Source of the DNA: Streptomyces camponoticapitis
Lineage (GTDB): Bacteria; Actinomycetota; Actinomycetes; Streptomycetales; Streptomycetaceae
DNA length: 64,000 bases
Direction: 5' to 3'
Assembly: GCF_014646115.1 (NCBI RefSeq)
Contig: NZ_BMMV01000004.1
Span: forward strand, 343,187 to 407,186
Part shown: piece after piece, positions 52,908 to 61,000 of the stretch
How positions within the stretch are numbered: the stretch's first letter is position 1
Layout of the letters: the number at the start of each line of letters is the position of its first letter
Made by a program: the position numbers and the translations under genes
Notes under the pieces: model-generated
What the model saw: the letters and a program-made list of their open reading frames with translations, nothing else
Databases searched by the model: none
Told to the model about the DNA's origin: nothing

Positions 52908-53353
52908 CGCTTTCCCGTTTCCGTGAGTGAGCGGCCGGTCCTGTCACCCGCCAGGACGAGGTGGGGCGCGACGACTCGGGGCGAACCGGGGGCATGAGGG
53001 GAATCCGGACGTACCGCAGCAGTGTGTGAGGGGCCGGAGGAATTAGCCGTGTCACGCCGGCAGGAGGCCCGGTTACCGGGCGGGCGAATCGTGGATTCTG
53101 CGTCGACGAGTTGCGGCCACCACCCCCGTACCCGTGTGGACCCGTCACCCGCAGATCAACCGGGCTGCGCTGATGCTAGCGTCGTTGGACGATGATATCT
53201 AGTCCCGCCTGTGCGGGTGCGTCGCGACCGGCGTTCAGCGGGTCTGGCCTGGGATTACTCGAAATCTGCGATGCATGGCGGGTGTGGTCGACCGCATCCT
53301 CGACTCCGTACGGTGTCGCTTCAGTTGCATTCCGCGAGCAGGCTGAACCCTCT

Positions 53354-53383
53354 TGACGGGCTCCAGCGCCTCACTTTACAGTC
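53354..53383 (+). promoter_or_regulatory. Candidate vegetative promoter of the pyrrole operon
   Basis: TTGACG (53354-53359) and TACAGT (53378-53383) with an 18-nt spacer, the best -35/-10 pair in the control region. Transcription would begin near 53390, leaving a leader of about 225 nt before the TTG start at 53615. Confidence 0.55.
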
Positions 53384-53387
53384 TGGC

Positions 53388-53437
53388 GATGTTAGCGAGT
53401 TTCACTATCGACATCGTCTAAAGTCGATGTTAGCGAA
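53388..53437. repeat. Direct repeats CGATGTTAGCGA with an intervening inverted half-site
   Basis: CGATGTTAGCGA occurs at 53388-53399 and 53426-53437 (38-nt period). An ACATCG at 53412-53417 between them is in inverse orientation to the CGATGT core. They lie at and just after the predicted transcription start, a position typical of repressor operators. Confidence 0.6.
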
Positions 53438-53614
53438 TGCTTCGAGGTGGCGCCGGGTGCCACCATCGGCGGCCGCACACGGGGTTGAGCACACGCGTGC
53501 GGCAAACAGGAAAAACTGTGAACGGGGAACCCTTTCGCGACGTCATGTTCCCGTGACACAGATGATCTCCGCGGTACGACTGCGGCAATGGTTTTCGTCG
53601 CATAAGGGGGAGCG

Positions 53615-54757
53615 TTGGAGTTCGGGTTCACCGCTGCGCAACAACAGAGGTACGACGCGATCCTCTGCGCCAGCCGGGAGAAGTTGGGCCGCGCGGGAAC
53701 TGAAGGCGCCGGCAGTTATTTCACGCGTCAACAATGGAAGGCCGCTGCCGAAATTGGGCTCACCGGCCTGTGCCTGCCGGAAGAGCACGGTGGTGGCGGT
53801 CTTTCCGCTCTGGACACCGCTCTTTCCCTCGAAGCTTTCCAGCGCGGCTGCCGGGACGCGGGTCTTGTCTTCTCGGTCTCCGCGCACCTGCTCGCGTGCG
53901 GTGTACCGATCCGCGACTTCGCAGCGGGAGAGGTGCGGCAGGACTTCCTGCGTGGGATGGCCGACGGCAGTCTCGTCGCGGCGAACGCGATGACGGAGGA
54001 CGACGCCGGCTCCGACGTGGGCAATCTGGCCGTCACCGCACGAAGCGAGGACGGCGCGTACGTCCTGGACGGAGAGAAGTCCTTCTCCAGCAACGCCCCC
54101 GCCGCGGACGTCATCGTCACCTACGCCGTCACCAACCCGCGCGCAGGATTCCTCGGTGTGACGGCGTTCGCCGTACCGCGCGACCTCTCCGGCATCCAGG
54201 TGGGAGAGCCCTTCAGGAAGATGGGGCTGGACAGCTGCCCGGCGGCGCGCGTGACCTTCCGGGACTGCCGCGTCCCGGCCCGCTACTGCCTCGGTGAAGA
54301 AGGCCAGGGCGGCGCCGTGTTCCAGCACTCGATGGGGTGGGAGCGCGCCTGCCTCTTCGCCGGCTACGTCGGGCTGATGGAGCACCAGCTCGAGCGCTGC
54401 ATCGAACACGCCAAGCAGCGGAAGCAGTTCGGCAGCCCTCTCGGGAGCTTCCAGGCGATATCCCACCGGATAGCGGTGATGAAGCAGCGCCTGGAGAGCG
54501 CCCGCCTGCTGCTCTACCGGGGCTGCTGGCTGATGGACCAGGGCCGCGACTACACCGAGGCCGTGGCCTTGGCCAAGGTCGCCGTGTCCGAGGCGGCCAT
54601 CGCCAACAGCACCGACGCGGTGCAGATCTTCGGCGGCGCCGGCTATCTGGCGCAGACCGGCGTGGAACAGCACCTGCGCGACAGCGTGCCAAGCGCCATC
54701 TTCTCCGGGACCAACGAGATCCAGCGGGAGCTCATCGCCCGGGAGGCCGGCCTGTGA
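53615..54757 (+). CDS. Prolyl-carrier-protein dehydrogenase (acyl-CoA dehydrogenase fold, PltE/RedW-like)
   Basis: Predicted flavoenzyme oxidising L-prolyl-S-PCP to pyrrolyl-2-carboxyl-S-PCP. The 380-residue protein has the dehydrogenase fold: TGLCLPEEHGGGGLSALDTALSLEAFQRGC, NAMTEDDAGSDVGNLAVTA, WERACLFAGYVGLMEHQLERCIEHAKQRKQFGSPLG and VQIFGGAGYLAQTGVEQHLRDSVPSAIFSGTNEIQREL. The assignment rests on the next three genes (AMP ligase, free carrier protein, halogenase), the pyrrole-forming set. The start is TTG with AAGGGGG upstream. It overlaps the ligase by 4 nt. Confidence 0.87.
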   Translation: MEFGFTAAQQQRYDAILCASREKLGRAGTEGAGSYFTRQQWKAAAEIGLTGLCLPEEHGGGGLSALDTALSLEAFQRGCRDAGLVFSVSAHLLACGVPIRDFAAGEVRQDFLRGMADGSLVAANAMTEDDAGSDVGNLAVTARSEDGAYVLDGEKSFSSNAPAADVIVTYAVTNPRAGFLGVTAFAVPRDLSGIQVGEPFRKMGLDSCPAARVTFRDCRVPARYCLGEEGQGGAVFQHSMGWERACLFAGYVGLMEHQLERCIEHAKQRKQFGSPLGSFQAISHRIAVMKQRLESARLLLYRGCWLMDQGRDYTEAVALAKVAVSEAAIANSTDAVQIFGGAGYLAQTGVEQHLRDSVPSAIFSGTNEIQRELIAREAGL

Positions 54758-56241
54758 ACCTCCACCAGTGCGTGATCGACTTCGCCGGCAAGGAGCCCGA
54801 CAGACTCGCCGTGACCGGTCCGGCCGACGCGCTGACCTACGGCGTCCTGGACGAACGCGCCGGCGTCCTCGCCTGGCGCCTGCGCGCACTCGGCGTCGGC
54901 AGGGGCGACCGGGTCGTCATCTGGGCCGAGAAGTCCCCGGACGTGGTGGCGGCGATGCAGGCGGTGCTCCGCCTCGGCGCCGCCTACGTCCCCGCCGACG
55001 GTACGAACCCGGCGGCGCGGGTGGCCGGCGTCGTCCGGGACTGCAGCGCCCGCGTGGTGCTGAGCACCGCGACCCTTCTCCCGCAACTGCACGACCACCT
55101 GCCCGAGGACTTCCTCTTACAGGATCTCGCCGAGGACCTGGACGGCGCGCCGGAGCAGATCAACGAGTTCGTCGAGCCGGACAGCCTCGCGTACATCCTC
55201 TACACCTCGGGCTCGACCGGGACGCCGAAGGGCGTGAGCATCAGCCACCGCAACGCGTGGGCCTTCGTCGACTGGGCAGTGCGGGTGCTGGAGCCGACCC
55301 CCGCGGACCGCTTCGCCAACCACGCGCCGCTGACCTTCGATCTTTCCGTCCTGGACCTCTACGCGGCCTTCGCCGTCGGCGCCTCGGTCCACCTGATCCC
55401 CGCGGAACTGGCCTACGCCCCCACGCAACTCGTGGACTTCCTCCACCAGAGCCAGATCAGCATCTGGTACTCGGTGCCGTCCGCCCTCACCCTGATGATG
55501 CGCGACGGCGGCCTGCTGGAGCGGACGGCCCCGCCGCGGCTGCGGGCAGTGCTCTTCGCCGGCGAGCCCTTCGCCATCGACCAGGTCCGCAGGCTGGCGG
55601 ACTGGACGTCCGCCCGGCTCCTGAACCTCTACGGTCCGACGGAGACGAACGTCTGCAGCTTCCACGAAGTCGCCCCCGCGGATCTGTCCCGGGACCGGCC
55701 CCTGCCGATCGGCGGCACCGCCTCCGGCGCCCGGCTCTGGGCACAGCGTCCCGACGGGATGGTGGCCGGGCCGGGTGAAGAGGGCGAACTCCTGGTCGAA
55801 GGACCGACGGTGATGCTCGGGTACTGGGGGCGCGGCCGGCACGACGGCCCGTACGCCACCGGCGACATCGTCCGGGTGCTGCCGGAGAACAGGTTCGAGT
55901 ACGTCGGCCGGCGTGACCACATGGTGAAGGTGCGCGGCCACCGCGTGGAACTCGGCGATGTCGAGGCAGCGCTCGCCGCCCACCCGGACGTCTCCGAGGC
56001 GGTCGTCGTGGTCGCCGGCACCGGGATGGACGCGCGGCTCACCGCCTTCGTGCTCCCGGGCGGCGACGGGCAGCCGGGCCTGCTCGACCTGAAACGCCAC
56101 CTGGCGCGGCGGCTGCCCCGCTACATGCTCGTCGAGGACGTGCACGTGGTCACGGAACTGCCGCGGACCCGCAACGGCAAAGTCGACCGAGCCGCCCTCG
56201 CCGCCACAGCCAGGCAGCCGGTGACTTCCCGCCCCTTATAG
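54754..56241 (+). CDS. L-prolyl-AMP ligase (stand-alone adenylation enzyme, PltF/RedM-like)
   Basis: Activates proline and loads it on the discrete carrier protein. The 495-residue chain has all the core motifs: A3 LYTSGSTGTPKG (Tyr150 start), A5 LNLYGPTETN (from residue 291), A7 YATGDIVR, A8 GRRDHMVKVRGHRVELGDVE and A10 with Lys in RNGKVDR. It lacks a fused carrier domain. Two in-frame TTA leucine codons, number 122 (55117-55119) and number 495 directly before the stop (56236-56238), make it a candidate for bldA control. Proline specificity is inferred from context. Confidence 0.88.
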   Translation: MNLHQCVIDFAGKEPDRLAVTGPADALTYGVLDERAGVLAWRLRALGVGRGDRVVIWAEKSPDVVAAMQAVLRLGAAYVPADGTNPAARVAGVVRDCSARVVLSTATLLPQLHDHLPEDFLLQDLAEDLDGAPEQINEFVEPDSLAYILYTSGSTGTPKGVSISHRNAWAFVDWAVRVLEPTPADRFANHAPLTFDLSVLDLYAAFAVGASVHLIPAELAYAPTQLVDFLHQSQISIWYSVPSALTLMMRDGGLLERTAPPRLRAVLFAGEPFAIDQVRRLADWTSARLLNLYGPTETNVCSFHEVAPADLSRDRPLPIGGTASGARLWAQRPDGMVAGPGEEGELLVEGPTVMLGYWGRGRHDGPYATGDIVRVLPENRFEYVGRRDHMVKVRGHRVELGDVEAALAAHPDVSEAVVVVAGTGMDARLTAFVLPGGDGQPGLLDLKRHLARRLPRYMLVEDVHVVTELPRTRNGKVDRAALAATARQPVTSRPL

Positions 56242-56323
56242 ACGCCGCCGCAGCCGGCATCGAGCCCGCCCGGCGGACGCGCAAGCCCTTATCTCCATTC
56301 ACATCCACGGAGGGAAATTCCAC

Positions 56324-56611
56324 GTGTCCGATGACGTGACTTCAGAGCGTATCTCGGGGTACATCCGAGAACGCTTTTTGAACGGCGACAAGAAAGGGGA
56401 GCTGGAGGAGACCACGCCGCTGCTCGAATGGGGCGTGCTCAACTCCATGAACACGGCTCTGCTGCTCATGTTCATTCGCGACGAACTCGGTGTCGTGATA
56501 CCGCCCACGAAGATCAACGCGGGCAACTTCCAGGACGTGAAGAGCATTACCGCGATGGTGACCGACCTCGCGCGCCAGGACCAGGCGACCATCGCCGCCG
56601 GAACGGAGTGA
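56324..56611 (+). CDS. Discrete peptidyl carrier protein for prolyl/pyrrolyl
   Basis: A 95-residue acyl-carrier-type protein. The phosphopantetheine site is LEWGVLNSMNTALLLMFI with Ser41; the usual Asp before Ser is Asn. The helical pattern (ERISGYIRERFL, FIRDELGVVIPPTKINAGNFQDVKSITAMV) fits the family. GTG has a GGAGGG Shine-Dalgarno. It carries proline during oxidation and the pyrrole during chlorination, and hands the starter to the PKS. Confidence 0.9.
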   Translation: MSDDVTSERISGYIRERFLNGDKKGELEETTPLLEWGVLNSMNTALLLMFIRDELGVVIPPTKINAGNFQDVKSITAMVTDLARQDQATIAAGTE

Positions 56612-56618
56612 AGGCCGC

Positions 56619-57965
56619 ATGAGTACTGACCACGACGTCGTCATCATCGGTGCCGGGCCGGCCGGTTCCACCGCCGCGGCCTACCTGGCCAAGGCAGGCC
56701 TGTCCGTCGCCGTCTTCGAGGGCGAGCAGTTCCCCCGCGAGCACGTCGGCGAGTCACTGGTGCCCGCCACGACCCGCGTGATGACGGAAACCGGCGCCAT
56801 GCCGAAGATCGACAAGGCCGGCTTCCCGCGCAAGTACGGGGCTGCCTGGACCTCGAAAGAGACCCGCAACATCGTGACCAACGACTTCAGCAAGTTGGCT
56901 CACGAATTCGGCGCCGCCGAAATCCAGTTCAGCGAGCGGGACCAGGAAGGCATCGACCGCGACTACACGTACCACGTGGACCGCGGGAAGTTCGACCTCA
57001 TCCTGCTGGAGCACGCCGAGAGCCTGGGCGCCAGGGTCACGCAGTCCACCCGCGTGCTGCGGGCCGACTTCGACGACCCCGACAAGGTGACCATCACCTG
57101 CCGCAACGACTCCGGCGAGTTCCAGGTCACCACGAAGATGCTGGTCGACGCCTCCGGCCGGCAGACGATGCTGGGGCGGCAGCTCCGCGTGAAGCAGCCC
57201 GACCCGGTCTTCGACCAGTACGCCGTCCACGCCTGGTTCGACGGTCTCGACCGCAAGGCCCTGACCTCCAACCCGGACAAGCTCGACTACATCTACGTCC
57301 ACTTCCTGCCGATCAGCGACACGTGGGTGTGGCAGATCCCCATCACCGACACGATCACCAGCGTCGGTGTGGTCACGCAGAAGCACCAGTTCACCAAGGC
57401 CAACACCGACCGTGACAAGTTCTTCTGGGAGCTCATCGAAAGCCGCCCGGAACTCGCCGCGGAACTGCGCAAGGCCGAGCAGGTCCGCCCGTTCAAGGTG
57501 GAGGCGGACTACAGCTACGCCATGGAGAAGATCACCGGCGACCGCTTCGTCATGATCGGCGACGCGGCCCGGTTCGTCGACCCGATCTTCTCCAGCGGCG
57601 TCAGCGTCGCCCTCACCAGCGCCAAGTTCGCCAGCGCGGACATCATCGCCGCCCACGAGGCTGGGGACTTCGCCGAGTCGCGCTTCAAGACGTACGAGGC
57701 GAAGCTGCGCAACGGCGTACGCAACTGGTACGAGTTCATCTCCGTCTACTACCGGCTGAACGTGCTGTTCACCGCCTTCGTGCAGGACCCCCGCCACCGG
57801 CTGGACGTCGTCCGGCTGCTCCAGGGCGACCTGTACGACGACGAGGAGCCGGAGGTGCTGCGCGTCATGCGGGAGACCGTGACCGCCGTGGAGAACGACC
57901 CCACGCACCTGTGGCACCCGTACCTCGGAACGCTCCGTGCCCCCATGGCGGCACCCGCGTTCTGA
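56619..57965 (+). CDS. FADH2-dependent halogenase (PltA-like)
   Basis: Expected to chlorinate carrier-bound pyrrole. The 448-residue protein has the FAD fold VVIIGAGPAGSTAAAYLAKAGLSVAVFEGE (GxGxxG at 11-16), HVGESLVPAT, the halogenase motif WVWQIP (236-241), and FVMIGDAARFVDPIFSSGVSVAL. A Lys in PRKYGAAW (Lys72) falls in the region where halogenases keep their catalytic lysine. Length and C-terminal part match carrier-protein-dependent pyrrole halogenases rather than tryptophan halogenases. The number of chlorines cannot be read from sequence. A separate flavin reductase is needed. Confidence 0.92.
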   Translation: MSTDHDVVIIGAGPAGSTAAAYLAKAGLSVAVFEGEQFPREHVGESLVPATTRVMTETGAMPKIDKAGFPRKYGAAWTSKETRNIVTNDFSKLAHEFGAAEIQFSERDQEGIDRDYTYHVDRGKFDLILLEHAESLGARVTQSTRVLRADFDDPDKVTITCRNDSGEFQVTTKMLVDASGRQTMLGRQLRVKQPDPVFDQYAVHAWFDGLDRKALTSNPDKLDYIYVHFLPISDTWVWQIPITDTITSVGVVTQKHQFTKANTDRDKFFWELIESRPELAAELRKAEQVRPFKVEADYSYAMEKITGDRFVMIGDAARFVDPIFSSGVSVALTSAKFASADIIAAHEAGDFAESRFKTYEAKLRNGVRNWYEFISVYYRLNVLFTAFVQDPRHRLDVVRLLQGDLYDDEEPEVLRVMRETVTAVENDPTHLWHPYLGTLRAPMAAPAF

Positions 57966-58079
57966 CCAGGCCCCGCCCGCCCGGCGACGGCTGAATCCCC
58001 CGGCAACACCAAGCAGCACCCGATGAAGCGCACAACCACGACCCGACCGATGCGTCGGGCGCCAGGAGGGAAGAAGAAG

Positions 58080-61000
58080 ATGCTCGCGGACGCGACCAAC
58101 GCGCAAGAACCCGCAGAGCCCATCGCCATCGTCGGCGTGGGCCTGCGGTACCCCGGTGGTGTCCGCGACCTCGACGCGTTCGGCGCGCTTCTCGGGTCCG
58201 GTACGAGCATCGTGACGGAGGTGCCGCCCGACCGGTGGGGTCCCGAATTCTGGGACCCCGAGGGCAACCGGCCGGGCACCATCGCCAGCCACGTCGGGAT
58301 GTTCCTCGACGACATCGACAAGTTCGATCCGGCGCACTTCGGGATCGCCGCCAGGGAGGTCGGGTCCCTCGACCCCCAGCAGCGGCTGATCATGGAGATC
58401 GCCTGGGAGGCGATGTGCGACTCCGGCCGCCCCGTGGAGAGCTGGTACGGGACGCGCACCGGGGTGTTCACCGGCATCCTCGCCCACGACTACGCCCTGC
58501 TGCACAGCAAGACCCTCGGCACGGCGGGCATCGGGCCGCACTACGCGCCGGGCACCGAGTTCAGCTTCGCGGCCGGCCGCCTGGCGCACGCCTTCGACCT
58601 GCGCGGTCCGGCCGCGGCGGTGGACACCGCGTGTTCGTCGTCGCTGTACGCGGTCAGCATGGCCTGCCAGAACCTGCGGTCGGGCGAGTGCGACACCGCC
58701 CTCGCCGGCGGCGTCAACGTGATGACCGCGCCGGAACTCAGCGTCTTCATGAGCCGGGTCGGCGCGATCTCCCCCACGGGGCAGATCCGTCCCTTCCACG
58801 CGGCTGCCGACGGCGTCGTCCGCGGGGAGGGCTGCGGCTTCGTGGTGCTCAAGCGGCTGTCCGACGCCGTCGCGGACCGCGACCAGATCTACGCGACCAT
58901 CCGCGGCTGGGCCGTGAACCAGGACGGCCGCAGCCTCGGCGTCACCGCGCCCAACGCGATGGCGCAGATAGACCTCCACCACCAGGCGCTGCGCCACGCG
59001 GGCCTCGGCCCCGACGACGTGGACTTCGTCGAAGCGCACGGCACGGGCACCCCGCTGGGCGACCAGACGGAACTGATGGCCCTGGCCGACGCGTACAAGA
59101 CCCGCAGCGCGGACCGGCCGGTGTACATCGGCTCCAGCAAGGCCGTCTACGGCCATACCGACGCCGCCGCCGGCATCACCGGGCTGCTCAAGGCCGTCTG
59201 GATCGCCAGGGCCGCGCACGTCCCGGCGCAGCCGGGACTCGACGAGCTGTCCCGCGCGGTGGACTGGAAGAAGAGCGGCATCGCGATACCCACCAGCGGC
59301 GAGTCCCTGAACGGCCTGGACCGGCCCGTACGGGCCGGGGTGTCCTCCTTCGGGCTCAGCGGCACCAACGTGCACGTCTTCGTCGAGACCGCCGCCTTCG
59401 ACGACCCGCCCCGGCCGCCGGCACCGGATCAGCCGCTGGTGCTGCTCGCCTCCGCGTCCGGCGAGCGCGAGCTGGCGGAACAGGTGACCCTGCTGCGCGA
59501 CCGCGCCACCGAGGAGCAGCAGCACCTGGGCGACGTGATCGCCTCCGCGGCGACGCGCCGCACCCACGAGACGCACCGCTACGCCGCCGTGGCGGCCGAG
59601 CCGGCCGCACTGCTCGCCGCGCTCGACGACCCCCAGGACCCGCCGGACGGCGCGTACACGGGCATCGTGGATCCCCGCGGCGTCCCCGCCCCGGTTTTCG
59701 TCTTCTCCGGCCAGGGCAGCCAGTGGCCCGGCATGGCCGCCGACTTGGTGGATGGCGACGCCACCGTCCGCGCCACCCTGGAGGAGTGCGACGCACTCGT
59801 CCGCACGCACACGTCCTGGTCGCTGATCGACGAACTCCGCCGGGTCGACGGCAGCAACCTGAACCGCACCGACATCGCCCAGCCCGCCATCTTCGCCGTG
59901 CAGCTCGCCGCGACGCGCTGGCTGGCCGAGCGGGGCGTACGCCCCGCCGCCGTCGTCGGGCACAGCATCGGCGAGATCGCCGCCGCGCACGCGGCCGGCG
60001 CCCTGCCGCTCGCCGACGCCGTCCGTCTGGTGGTCCAGCGCGGCGAGATCCTGCACGAAACGGCGGGCACGGGCGGCATGCTCGCCGTCAAGGCGGCCCC
60101 CGCGTCGGTCACCGAGGTCCTGGGCGACCTCGACGGCTCGGTGGTCGTGGCCGCCGTGAACGGGCCCGACGCGGTCGTGGTGGCAGGGCCGCACGATGGC
60201 CTCGAAGCGGCCGAGGCCGCCTTCACCGCACGCGGACTGCGCGCCAAGCGACTCGACATCGACTACGCCTTCCACAGCCCCCTCGTCGCCGCGAGCGGCG
60301 GCCGGCTGCACGGCGCCCTCACCGGAATCGAGCCCGCCGAGCCGTCGCTGCGGATGCTGTCCTCGGTCGACCCGGACGCCGACGTGACGCGCCTCGACGC
60401 CGACTACTGGGCGCGCAACGTCACCGAGCCCGTGCAGCTCTGGCCCGCCGTCGAGCGGCTGCTGCGCGAAGACCACTGTGCCCTGGTCGAGATCGGCGCC
60501 CACCCCGTCCTGGCACGTGCGCTCGCCGCCGGCATGGCGCAGGCCGAGCGCCCGGGACCGGTCATCCCCACCCTGCGCCGCGACGAGCGCGGGGCGCTGG
60601 CCCTGCACCGGACGCTGGCCCGGCTCCACGTCGCCGGTATCTCCGTCGACTGGGAGAAGACCACCGGCACGCCGCAGCGCTACCGCCGGCTGCCGGTGCC
60701 GTCCTGGGGCGGCGACCGGTACTGGCTGCCGGGCGTCGACCGCGGTGAACAGGGCGGTACGCAGCCGGCCGTACCGGCGCAGGCCAGGCTGAGCCTGCTC
60801 AGCTCCGACGGGCGCGTCATCGCCGAGATGCTCGCCGAGCCCACCGGCGGTCCGGCTCCGGCCGCCGCGCAGGCGCCGGCACTCCAGGCACCCGCTGCGG
60901 CGCCCGCGGCCCCCGCTGCCGCCGCACCCGCCCCGCCGCCCGCCGCGGCAGGGCCCTCGATCGCGCCGGTGGCGGACCGGGTGGAGAAGGTGACGCGCGC

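Larger units (their letters stand above)
52908..53614. other. Divergent control region of the biosynthetic cluster
   Basis: This 707-nt gap separates the leftward antiporter/PPTase genes from the rightward pyrrole operon. The right half is visibly less GC-rich than its surroundings. It contains a good rightward promoter, a pair of 12-nt direct repeats and a small hairpin (53204-53217). The only frame of note, 53211-53993, reads through the start of the next gene in another frame and looks spurious. Confidence 0.6.

Noticed and set aside
53204..53217. CRISPR-repeat-like hairpin CCCGC-CTGT-GCGGG
   Set aside because: Only one copy, no spacers and no cas genes in the window.
56754..60629. Very long minus-strand frame opposite the halogenase and PKS genes
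   Set aside because: Shadow of high-GC third-position bias; the plus strand carries unmistakable halogenase and KS/AT motifs.
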